Position numbers and translations under genes: made by a program
DNA from: Litoreibacter albidus
GTDB taxonomy: Bacteria > Pseudomonadota > Alphaproteobacteria > Rhodobacterales > Rhodobacteraceae
Length of the DNA stretch: 64,000 nt
Reading direction: 5' to 3'
NCBI RefSeq assembly: GCF_900107015.1
Contig: NZ_FNOI01000001.1
Coordinates: 64,501 to 128,500 of the forward strand
Shown: positions 55,539 through 63,185 of the stretch, one piece after another
How the letters are laid out: each line of letters begins with the position of its first letter
Position numbering within the stretch: position 1 is the first letter of the stretch
Notes under the pieces: model-generated
The model's database searches: none
What the model saw: the letters and a program-made list of their open reading frames with translations, nothing else
Told to the model about the DNA's origin: nothing

Positions 55539-56144
55539 TTATTCGCCGGGGCGCGTCAGGCTGAACACGTCACGCACCTGCGTGTAGTCCTTGTAGCCCA
55601 GCCGCGCCAAAGGCTGAAATTTGGTGACGTCAAACATCCCGTCCACCATGCAGTCGTCGCGCATATGCACGCCTGTGACCTCCCCGAAGACCGCGAAGTT
55701 TGCCGCGCCGGGAAGCTGGACGATCTGCGTTAGTTTGCACTCCAGATTTGCGGGCGCATGGGCGACGCGCGCGCAGGCGATGGTGTCACACTCCGCGCGC
55801 TCAATCTCCGCCTTGGTGAACTCGTCGATGGTTTTGTCCCACGGACCGGAGGTTTCGTTCATCGCGTCGCGGGCGGCGTATTCCACCACATTCACACAGA
55901 ACACACCGGTTTCACGGATGTTGGCGACGCTGTCTTTGGTGTCGCCACGGTCCGCCTTGCTGGAGGTGGAGGCGAACATCACCTGAGGCGGCACATAGGC
56001 CACCGCGTTGAAAAACGAATAGGGGGCCAGATTGTCCGACCCATCCGCCCCGCGTGTGGAGATCCAGCCAATCGGGCGCGGCGTCACGATGGCGTTGAAC
56101 GGGTTATGGGGCAGGTCGTGGCCATCGGCGGGGCGATAGAACAT
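55539..56144 (-). CDS. Flavin reductase family protein (FMN-binding)
   Basis: A 201-residue FMN-binding split-barrel protein of the flavin reductase-like group, which either reduces FMN for a partner oxygenase or binds flavin on its own. Typical segments: NAIVTPRPIGWISTRG near 17, NLAPYSFFNAVAYVPPQVMF near 38-57 and FCVNVVEYAARDAMNETSG near 82-100. The ATG at 56144 is preceded by AAGGAG and gives MFYRPADGHDLPHNPF, while the upstream frame is unrelated. No oxygenase is adjacent. Confidence 0.87.
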   Translation of the reverse strand: MFYRPADGHDLPHNPFNAIVTPRPIGWISTRGADGSDNLAPYSFFNAVAYVPPQVMFASTSSKADRGDTKDSVANIRETGVFCVNVVEYAARDAMNETSGPWDKTIDEFTKAEIERAECDTIACARVAHAPANLECKLTQIVQLPGAANFAVFGEVTGVHMRDDCMVDGMFDVTKFQPLARLGYKDYTQVRDVFSLTRPGE

Positions 56145-56219
56145 CGAAGCGTCTCCTTCTTGGTTGCCCAAGAGGTAGCGGCATGTAGACTGCGCGAAAA
56201 GGCAAATCGGGCAGGGCAA

Positions 56220-56711
56220 TTGGAACTTAAGGTCGAAACACCGCAAGACGGGTGGGCAGTCGAGGCATTGTATGATCTGTCCTTTGCGCCCGGACGCACG
56301 GCGCTGTCGTCGTACCGGCTGCGCGACGGGGTGCCCCCCGTGCCGGAGCTGTCGCTGGTGGCTGTTGACGACGCGGGCAACGTGGGCGGCGCGATCCGCT
56401 ACTGGCCTGTGCGCGTGGGCGCGCATGAGGCGCTGCTGCTTGGGCCTGTGGCCGTCCACCCGACCCGTCAGGGCGAAGGCTTGGGCGGGGCCTTGGTGCG
56501 CGACAGCTTGGCCCGCGCAGAGGCACTGGGCTGGACACGGGTGCTGCTGGTGGGCGACGCGCCCTATTACAGTAAATTCGGCTTCCGAGAGCTGTCCGGC
56601 GTGATCATGCCGCCCCCCACCAACCCGCGCCGCGTGTTGGGGCTGTGGGATTGGGACGGCGTGCGCGGCGAGGTCACATCCTTGAAAACGGCACCAACCG
56701 ACAGCATCTAA
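56220..56711 (+). CDS. GNAT acetyltransferase (YhbS-like)
   Basis: A 163-residue N-acetyltransferase. The acetyl-CoA motif LGPVAVHPTRQGEGLGGALV near 76-95 and GDAPYYSKFGFRE near 117-129 are diagnostic of the YhbS branch. The likely start is TTG at 56220 behind GGGCAGGG, giving (M)ELKVETPQDGWAVEAL; no ATG fits and upstream codons lie opposite the flavin reductase gene. The substrate is unknown. It is followed after five bases by the EcsC gene. Confidence 0.82.
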   Translation: MELKVETPQDGWAVEALYDLSFAPGRTALSSYRLRDGVPPVPELSLVAVDDAGNVGGAIRYWPVRVGAHEALLLGPVAVHPTRQGEGLGGALVRDSLARAEALGWTRVLLVGDAPYYSKFGFRELSGVIMPPPTNPRRVLGLWDWDGVRGEVTSLKTAPTDSI

Positions 56712-56716
56712 ATCCT

Positions 56717-57493
56717 ATGGATCAGACAATTTTGCCGCCGGTCACCCCTGCGGACCCGCCTTTGGACGCGCAAATCCGCGCACTTGCGACCCGCTACCGT
56801 GATGCGCGGGGCATCGGACTGAAGGTGCTGGGCGCGCTTGGCACGCAGGCCGACGGGCTGCTGGACCATTTGCCGACCTCCGCCCGTGAAGGGTTGGACG
56901 GCGCAACCCTGAAGGCGCTGGAGTACAGCTTTGAGGCGGCGGCGAAGTCGCGTGGCAAGGTGCCGGACACGGGGCACTGGATGACCCGCGCGCTGACCAT
57001 CGGCACGGGGGCTGCGGGCGGCTTTGGCGGCTTGCCATCGGCGCTGGCGGAACTGCCGGTCACGACCACGGTGATACTGCGCGCCATCCAAGGCATCGCT
57101 GACGCGCATGGGTTCGACCCTTCCCATCCTGATACGCGGGCGGAATGCCTGCAGGTGTTTGCCTCTGCCGGACCGCTGGCCGAGGATGACAGCACCGACC
57201 TGAGCTTTCTGACCCTGCGCGCCAGCGTCACAGGGGCCACGGTGCACACGCTGATCAAACAGATATCGCCCAAGCTGGCGATGGTGCTGGGCCAGAAGCT
57301 GGCGGCGCAGATGGTGCCGGTGTTGGGGGCGGTCACGGGGGCCGCGATCAACTACACGTTTACCAGTTATTATCAGGAGATGGCGCATGTCAGCTTCGGG
57401 CTGCGCAAGCTGGCGGAGCAGACGGGATCAGACCGCGCGGCCTTGGTCGAGGCGTTTCGCATCGAAGTATCTACAAAAAATGAGACTCGTTAA
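56717..57493 (+). CDS. EcsC family protein
   Basis: A 258-residue protein of the EcsC family (named after a Bacillus ABC-transporter locus gene), function unknown. A helical N-terminal part (DAQIRALATRYRDARGIGLK) is followed by two moderately hydrophobic Gly/Ala-rich stretches near 95-130 and 195-225 (LGQKLAAQMVPVLGAVTGAAI), suggesting membrane association. ATG at 56717 gives MDQTILPPVTPADPPLD. It sits five bases after the acetyltransferase gene and probably shares its message. Confidence 0.82.
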   Translation: MDQTILPPVTPADPPLDAQIRALATRYRDARGIGLKVLGALGTQADGLLDHLPTSAREGLDGATLKALEYSFEAAAKSRGKVPDTGHWMTRALTIGTGAAGGFGGLPSALAELPVTTTVILRAIQGIADAHGFDPSHPDTRAECLQVFASAGPLAEDDSTDLSFLTLRASVTGATVHTLIKQISPKLAMVLGQKLAAQMVPVLGAVTGAAINYTFTSYYQEMAHVSFGLRKLAEQTGSDRAALVEAFRIEVSTKNETR

Positions 57494-57608
57494 CTTTACG
57501 GTAACAAAGTTGGGGTTATCTGCAGGCGCAGCAGGCAACAAATCTAGTATCGCCTAAGGCACGAGTATGTAACCAGTTTTCCGGCAGGTTTTCCCTCTTG
57601 TCGGTATG

Positions 57609-57646
57609 GCCCGCCATGTGGACTTGTCCAAGTGGCGGGCTTTTTT
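57609..57646 (+). terminator. Rho-independent terminator downstream of the EcsC gene
   Basis: Stem GCCCGCCA/TGGCGGGC, a TG/AG internal loop, inner stem TGGA/TCCA with CTTG loop, then six T. It lies 116 bases after the EcsC stop, an unusually long distance. Confidence 0.88.
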
Positions 57647-57654
57647 ATTAGGGC

Positions 57655-59910
57655 TTAGGACGGCGCACCGCGCCCTGTGAGCCAATCCATCACCGCCCCG
57701 CGCACCGACTGCGCACCAGAGGCGCGCGCGGTGTCGATCACGGCCTTTGCCTCCGCCAGATCGGTGCGGCGCAGCAGGCTTTTGACCGGCCCGATGGAGG
57801 CAGGGCGCATCGACAGCGACCGCATGCCGATGGCGGCAAAGCACATGGCTTCCACGGGGCGGCCCGCGTCTTCGCCACAAAAGCTGACGGGGGTGTTTGT
57901 CTCGTTGCAGCGGGCGACGATCTGCTCAAGGAAGGTCAGGAAGCTGACGTTCAGCGTGTCGTAGCGCTTGCGCACCCGCTCGTTCTCTCGGTCGGCGGCG
58001 AAGAAGAATTGCTTCAGGTCATTGCCACCGATTGAGATGAAATCGGCCATCTCGAAAAATTGCGTCGGCGCGAAGGCCAGCGACGGGGTTTCCAGCATCG
58101 CGCCGATCTTCACGTCGGAGGGCACGGCGTGGCCCAGATTTTCCTCGCGCTTCAGCTCGTCCAGCAGGTGCTGGCGGGCTTCGCGGAATTCATCAAACTG
58201 CGCCACGAAGGGAAACATGACTGACAGCGGCCTGCCATTCGCGGCACGGATCAGCGCTTGCAACTGCATGCGCATGACGCCCTTTTTGTCCAAGCCCACA
58301 CGGATCGCGCGCCAGCCCATTGCGGGGTTCGGCTCCTCGGTGGGTTTCATGTAAGGCAGCACCTTGTCCGACCCGATGTCCAGCGTACGGAACACCACGG
58401 ATTTGCCCTGCGCCGCGTCCAGTACGGAGCCGTAGATCGACGCCAATTCGGAGCGGCGCGGCACGCGGGCGCGGGTCAGGAACTGCAACTCTGTGCGAAA
58501 CAACCCGACCCCTTCGGCGCCGGAGCTGACCAGCGACGGCAAGTCCGCCATCAAGCCCGCGTTCATGTGCAGCGCGACGGTTTCGCCGTCCAAAGTGGTG
58601 GCGGGCTTCTCACGGATCGACGCGTAGCGTTGCTGCGCTTGGGTTTGCATCGCGATCTTGTCGCGGAAGGCGGCGGCCACGGCGTCCTCTGGGCGCAGAT
58701 GCACCACGCCTTGATCACCGTCGACCAGAATGTGGTCGCCGTTCAACGCCTCGGTGAGGATACGTTTGGTATTGATCACCAGCGGAATGGCCCACGCCCG
58801 CGCCACAATCGCCGCGTGCGACCCGACGGAGCCTTCCTCCAGCACGATGCCTTTCAGCTTCTTGCCGTAGTCCAACAATTCCCCCGGGCCGATATTTTTG
58901 GCCACAAGGATCGGGTTATCCGGCATCTCCGCGCCGGTGTCGTGGCCTTGGCCAGTGAGCAGGCGCAGCAAGCGGTTCGACAGATCATCAAGGTCGTGCA
59001 GGCGGTCACGCAGGTAGGCGTCTGGCACGCTTTCCATGCGGCTGCGGGTGGCGGATTGCTCTTTTTCCACGGCAGCTTCGGCAGAGAGGCCAAGGCCGAT
59101 GTTTTCCTCCATCCGCCGCACCCAAGAGCGCGAGTTGGCGAACATGCGGTAGGCCTCAAGCACCTTCACCTGTTCTTTGTCGGCCTTCTTGCCCATGGAG
59201 CCGAGCATCTCGTCGACCGTGCCGCGCAGGGACGCCATCGCGTCCTCTAGGCGGCGCATTTCCAGATGGGGATCGTCGGCGATGGGGTTGGTGACCACAA
59301 CGCGCGGTTCGTGCAGGTACACGTTGCCTTCTGCAGCGCCCTCTTGTGCGGTGCCGCCCCTGAACAGCGCTTGTTGGGTGTGGCGCGCGCTCATCGCGGC
59401 CCCTTCGCCTTGGAACGCGCCCAGTTCGGTCATCTCTGCCAGCACCATGGCCACGACCTCTAGGGCGTAAACTTCGTCTTCGGTGTAGGTGCGGGTGTCT
59501 TTGGATTGCACGACCAGCACGCCCAAGGTCTCGCCCAAGCGCTGGATCGGCAGCCCTAGGAAAGAGGAGAATATTTCCTCGCCGGTTTCCGGCATGAACC
59601 GGAAGCCTTTGGCGGACGGGGCATCAGGGGTGTTCACCGGCGTTTTGGTGCGTGCCACGCGGCCCACAAGACCCTCCCCCATACGCATGCGCGTTTGGTG
59701 GACGGCTTCTTTCTTCAGGCCTTCGGTGGCGCAGAGTTCCAGCGTCTCAGCGTCGCGAAACAGATAGATGGAGCACACATCGGTGCCCATGGACCCCGCA
59801 ATAATACTGGTAATCCGATCGAGCCGTTCTTGGCCCGCGCCTTCTTCTGCGAGGGTGTCGCGCAAACGGCCTAGCAGTTTGCGGCTTTCGCTTTCTGATC
59901 TTTCGGGCAA
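57655..59910 (-). CDS. ptsP: Phosphoenolpyruvate-protein phosphotransferase PtsP (enzyme I-Ntr)
   Basis: First enzyme of the nitrogen-related phosphotransferase relay, passing phosphate from PEP to NPr and EIIA-Ntr. The 751 residues contain a GAF domain (about 18-165), the enzyme I N-domain, and the phospho-histidine H365 in SVGSHAAIVARAW. A PEP-binding TIM barrel follows (FRTELQFLTRARVP, DIGSDKVLPYMKP, ISIGGNDLKQFFFAADREN and the cysteine in FCGEDAGR). No ATG exists at the family start, so a TTG at 59910 behind GGGGGG is used (MPERSESESRKLLGRLRD). NPr and EIIA genes are not in the window. Confidence 0.93.
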   Translation of the reverse strand: MPERSESESRKLLGRLRDTLAEEGAGQERLDRITSIIAGSMGTDVCSIYLFRDAETLELCATEGLKKEAVHQTRMRMGEGLVGRVARTKTPVNTPDAPSAKGFRFMPETGEEIFSSFLGLPIQRLGETLGVLVVQSKDTRTYTEDEVYALEVVAMVLAEMTELGAFQGEGAAMSARHTQQALFRGGTAQEGAAEGNVYLHEPRVVVTNPIADDPHLEMRRLEDAMASLRGTVDEMLGSMGKKADKEQVKVLEAYRMFANSRSWVRRMEENIGLGLSAEAAVEKEQSATRSRMESVPDAYLRDRLHDLDDLSNRLLRLLTGQGHDTGAEMPDNPILVAKNIGPGELLDYGKKLKGIVLEEGSVGSHAAIVARAWAIPLVINTKRILTEALNGDHILVDGDQGVVHLRPEDAVAAAFRDKIAMQTQAQQRYASIREKPATTLDGETVALHMNAGLMADLPSLVSSGAEGVGLFRTELQFLTRARVPRRSELASIYGSVLDAAQGKSVVFRTLDIGSDKVLPYMKPTEEPNPAMGWRAIRVGLDKKGVMRMQLQALIRAANGRPLSVMFPFVAQFDEFREARQHLLDELKREENLGHAVPSDVKIGAMLETPSLAFAPTQFFEMADFISIGGNDLKQFFFAADRENERVRKRYDTLNVSFLTFLEQIVARCNETNTPVSFCGEDAGRPVEAMCFAAIGMRSLSMRPASIGPVKSLLRRTDLAEAKAVIDTARASGAQSVRGAVMDWLTGRGAPS

Positions 59911-60105
59911 TTTCTTCGCCCCCCTTGGTGGTCTCTCTTAAAGCTATAGGGGAGTTTAACCATGAAGGGGAGGGCAGAGAATGCGTACCCTTTGCGAAAA
60001 CGACGCAGGCTGGGCGATTTCACGCTTTTGGAACGGTGTCGGGGCGGCTTTTTGCGTGCCAGTTCAACGCAGTCGCCGTGAGGGCTGACGGCGGGCACCA
60101 GACAC

Positions 60106-60132
60106 AAAAACGCCCGCGACAAAGCGCGGGCG
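60106..60132 (-). terminator. Rho-independent terminator of lysC
   Basis: On the minus strand, stem CGCCCGCG/CGCGGGCG with a six-base loop, followed by TTTTTG. It is 35 bases after the lysC stop and separates it from ptsP. The remaining gap (59911-60105) shows no gene; it should contain the ptsP promoter. Confidence 0.85.
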
Positions 60133-60166
60133 GTGATGGATTTTTGCGGGGTGTGGGCGGGCCGGT

Positions 60167-61402
60167 TTAGGCTTTTTCCAACTCGAACGCGTCATGCAGG
60201 GCTTGCACGGCAAGCTCCATATACTTGCGGTCGATCAGCACCGAGATTTTGATCTCGGAGGTGGTGATAACCTTGATGTTGACGCCCTCGGCTTGCAGCG
60301 CGTGGAACATCTTGGCGGCGACACCCGCGTGGCTGCGCATGCCGATGCCCACGACGGAGACTTTGGCAACATCCGTGTCGGCCACCAGATCATGGTAGTT
60401 GATAGAGCCGGAGGCCTTGGCGTCGGCCATCGCCTTCTCGGCGCGCGCGACTTCGTTCACGGGGCACGAGAAGGTCATATCGGTGCGACCTTCCTCAGAG
60501 ATGTTCTGGATGATCATATCGACGTTGACGCCAGCCTCGGACAGCGGCCCGAAGATTGCCGCGGCGATGCCGGGGCGGTCAGCGACCGAGATGAGGGTCA
60601 TTTTGGCTTCATCGCGCACGAAGGCCACGCCTGAGACTACATTGCTTTCCACGATATCCTCCTCGGCACACACCAGTGTGCCCGCGTTGTCGTCCATTTC
60701 TTCAAAGCTTGATAACACCCGCAGCTTCACGCGGTAGCGCATGGCGAGTTCGACCGAGCGGGTTTGCAGCACCTTCGCGCCCAGCGACGCCAGCTCCAGC
60801 ATCTCTTCAAACGCGATGCGGTCCAGCTTACGGGCCTTGTCCGAGACGCGCGGGTCGGTGGTGTAGACGCCGTCAACGTCGGTGTAGATGTCGCAACGCT
60901 CCGCCTCGAACGCCGCAGCGAAGGCCACAGCGGTGGTGTCGGAGCCGCCACGCCCCAGCGTGGTGATGCGGCCTTCGGGGCTGATGCCTTGGAAGCCAGC
61001 GACCACGGCAACTTTCATGCCCTCTTTGAACTTCGCGTCCAAATTTTCGGTCGGAATTTCCTCAATACGGGCGGAGCCATGCGCGTCTGTGGTTTTCAGC
61101 GGCACTTGCCAGCCTTGCCAGCTGCGTGCGGGCACGTCCATTTCCTGCAAGGTCAGCGCCATCAGGCCAGCGGTGACGTTCTCGCCGGAGGACACGATCG
61201 CGTCGTATTCGCGGGCGTCATACATGGGCGAGGTCTCATTGACCCAGCCCACCAGCTCGTTGGTCTTGCCGGACATGGCCGACACGATGACGATCACTTC
61301 GTAGCCCTTGGCCACCTCTACCCCCACGCGCTTTGCGGCGCGGCGGATGCGGTCGAGGTTGGCGACAGATGTGCCGCCGAATTTCATTACCAGTCTTGGC
61401 AT
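60167..61402 (-). CDS. lysC: Aspartate kinase
   Basis: Phosphorylates aspartate at the head of the lysine, threonine and methionine pathway, 411 residues. The N-terminal kinase domain has VMKFGGTSVAN at 5-15 and TTLGRGGSDTTAVAFAAAF near 147-165. Two ACT domains at about 265-411 (MTLISVADRPGIAAAIFGPL, VSVVGIGMRSHAGVAAKMF) bind feedback amino acids; IKVITTSEIKISVLI is the usual end. Monofunctional, beta-type. The upstream SDR gene is 69 bases away on the same strand. Confidence 0.95.
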   Translation of the reverse strand: MPRLVMKFGGTSVANLDRIRRAAKRVGVEVAKGYEVIVIVSAMSGKTNELVGWVNETSPMYDAREYDAIVSSGENVTAGLMALTLQEMDVPARSWQGWQVPLKTTDAHGSARIEEIPTENLDAKFKEGMKVAVVAGFQGISPEGRITTLGRGGSDTTAVAFAAAFEAERCDIYTDVDGVYTTDPRVSDKARKLDRIAFEEMLELASLGAKVLQTRSVELAMRYRVKLRVLSSFEEMDDNAGTLVCAEEDIVESNVVSGVAFVRDEAKMTLISVADRPGIAAAIFGPLSEAGVNVDMIIQNISEEGRTDMTFSCPVNEVARAEKAMADAKASGSINYHDLVADTDVAKVSVVGIGMRSHAGVAAKMFHALQAEGVNIKVITTSEIKISVLIDRKYMELAVQALHDAFELEKA

Positions 61403-61471
61403 AGGTTTTGCCCTTTGCAGTGTCGTGCCGCGTCTTACGGCGCTGTGGCGCGAAGGGCAAGAGCAGGCGCG

Positions 61472-62116
61472 TTAGTAGGGCATGGCCTCACCGTTCCACA
61501 TCTCGAAACAGCCCGTGGTTTTCGGGCCAAGCGCGTCGAACCGCTGGACCAATCCGGCGGCGGATTGCTCTGGCGTGATCGCCGCAGCGTCGCCGCCCAT
61601 GTCGGTTTGCACCCAGCCCGGATGGTAGATGCCAACTGCGACGTCGGGCGATAGCTCCACGCTGAGGTTGCGCCCGAGGTTCAGCGCCGCCGCCTTGGAG
61701 GCGCGGTAGATGAAGGCATTGCCACCGGCCCGTTCGCTGGAGCCCATCTGCGAGGAGATGATCGCGACCTTGCCGTTCGCGGCGCGCAGGTTTGGCAGTA
61801 AGGCCTCAATCGTCAGGAACACGCCCGTGACATTGGCGGCGAAGGTGTCGGCCCAAAGGTCCGCGCCGTAGCCTTCGCCCAGCGTGTGCCCCTTGTCGAG
61901 ATACACACCGGCGTTGCAGATCAGCAGATCCAGCGGCGCGTCCCCCAACTGATCCGCCATCGCGGTGATGGCGGCCGGATCGGTGACGTCCAGCGCCAGC
62001 CAACCGTCCGCAGGATCGCTGCGGGTGGTTCCGGTCACATCATCGCCGCGTGCGGCGTAATCGCCGTAAAGTGCGCGTCCGATGCCGCGATTTGCGCCGG
62101 TGATCAGAACCTTCAT
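61472..62116 (-). CDS. Short-chain dehydrogenase/reductase
   Basis: A 214-residue NAD(P)-dependent oxidoreductase of the classical SDR type. The Rossmann motif TGANRGIG is at 6-13, NAG at 68-70 (LLICNAGVYLD), the catalytic serine is in VAIISSQMGS near 120, and the YRASK motif near 137 carries Y and K. It lacks the long C-terminal extension and has ARGDDVTGTTRSD after the first helix, suggesting NADP preference. Closest in style to C-factor-like SDRs; the substrate is unknown. It lies 12 bases downstream of the DUF1178 gene. Confidence 0.88.
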   Translation of the reverse strand: MKVLITGANRGIGRALYGDYAARGDDVTGTTRSDPADGWLALDVTDPAAITAMADQLGDAPLDLLICNAGVYLDKGHTLGEGYGADLWADTFAANVTGVFLTIEALLPNLRAANGKVAIISSQMGSSERAGGNAFIYRASKAAALNLGRNLSVELSPDVAVGIYHPGWVQTDMGGDAAAITPEQSAAGLVQRFDALGPKTTGCFEMWNGEAMPY

Positions 62117-62128
62117 GGGGGTATTCCT

Positions 62129-62551
62129 TTAGTTGGCTTTACGCGCAGGCCCGAAGGGCAGGGGCACGACGGGGACGCCGTCTTCGATCAGGGCTTTGGC
62201 GTCTTCTAGCTTGGCTTCGCCGTAGATGGAGCGTTCGGGCTTGCTGCCATCGTGCATGGCGCGGGCCTCTGTCGCGAAGTTGGTGCCGACGTTCTCGGAG
62301 TTGGCCTCCAACTGCTTGCGCAACTCGCGCACGGCTTGCTCCGCAGGGGAGGCGGGGGCGGACAGGGGTTTTTCCGGCTGCGCATCAGAGGTGCGCACGC
62401 GCGGCGCCATGATGGATTTTTGCACCTCGGGCGAGCCACAGACAGCGCAGGTGACCATCGCCGCCGCGTGAAGTTTGTCAAACGCGTCAGCCGATTGGAA
62501 CCAGCTGTCAAATGCGTGGTCATTGGCGCAAGAGAGGGCGTAGCGGATCAT
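62129..62551 (-). CDS. DUF1178 family protein
   Basis: A 140-residue cytosolic protein. The N-terminus MIRYALSCANDHAFDSWF and the CxxC-bearing TCAVCGSPEVQKSIMAPRV near 35-53 mark DUF1178, a zinc-ribbon-like family of unknown function common in Alpha- and Betaproteobacteria. The middle is Pro/Ala-rich, then a helix (AVRELRKQLEANSENVGTNF) and the conserved tail EAKALIEDGVP-like GEAKLEDAKALIEDG. The ATG at 62551 is used on family grounds; a TTG 12 bases upstream is in frame. Confidence 0.87.
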   Translation of the reverse strand: MIRYALSCANDHAFDSWFQSADAFDKLHAAAMVTCAVCGSPEVQKSIMAPRVRTSDAQPEKPLSAPASPAEQAVRELRKQLEANSENVGTNFATEARAMHDGSKPERSIYGEAKLEDAKALIEDGVPVVPLPFGPARKAN

Positions 62552-62644
62552 TCGGGTTAACAAGTCCTTAAGGTGAGCGATCAGTATAGCACAAATTTAT
62601 GCGCCATTGGCATGATGACAAGAACAAAGCGCCAAAAAATCTAA

Positions 62645-63121
62645 CTAGGATTTGAGTAAGCTCGCGTCAAAACTCTTGATTATCTTGCGCAATTCCGGCT
62701 CCCGCACACGGGCGGCGGCCTTCTTCTGGCTAAACCACTTGCGCGTGCGCTCTTTGCTTTCGGGCCAGCGTTTCAAGGATTTTTGCACCTTCACCGGAAA
62801 CACGGATACCGCACAGGGCAGGTCATCCGCGCCGTCCATCACCTTGGTGTAGGAGTATAGGCCCAGACAGATATTGTAGGCTTTGCCCTCCACGCCGGCC
62901 TCTTCATAGGCCTCCACGGCGGCGGCTTTGGCGGGGGGCAGGTCGTCCATCGGCCAGCCTTTGGGGATGATCCAGCGGCGCGACCCGCGCGAGGTAATCA
63001 GCAGCACTTGCGTCTCCGTGCCCTGCACCCGAAAGCACAGCGCGCCGAACTGCGTGCGCACGTCCCGTTTGTGGGAACCGGTCATCCGCAACGGCGGGTG
63101 CTTCATTTTGATTAACGACAT
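62645..63121 (-). CDS. Nudix hydrolase (DIPP-like)
   Basis: A 158-residue hydrolase of nucleoside-diphosphate-linked or diphosphoinositol-type substrates. The Nudix box runs from G55 to V77 but deviates: the first glutamate is L61 and the arginine is V69, while the metal-binding E70, E73 and E74 and G76 remain (VEAYEEAGV). The preceding IIPKGWPMDD replaces the usual GG. This pattern occurs in an alphaproteobacterial DIPP-like subgroup, so activity is likely. The C-terminus is basic (RKWFSQKKAAARVREPELRK). Confidence 0.82.
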   Translation of the reverse strand: MSLIKMKHPPLRMTGSHKRDVRTQFGALCFRVQGTETQVLLITSRGSRRWIIPKGWPMDDLPPAKAAAVEAYEEAGVEGKAYNICLGLYSYTKVMDGADDLPCAVSVFPVKVQKSLKRWPESKERTRKWFSQKKAAARVREPELRKIIKSFDASLLKS

Positions 63122-63185
63122 GCTCTGCTCCGCGCGGTGCCTTTTGGCACGCTTTGGCCAATTTTAGCCGCAGACTGCGGCGAAT

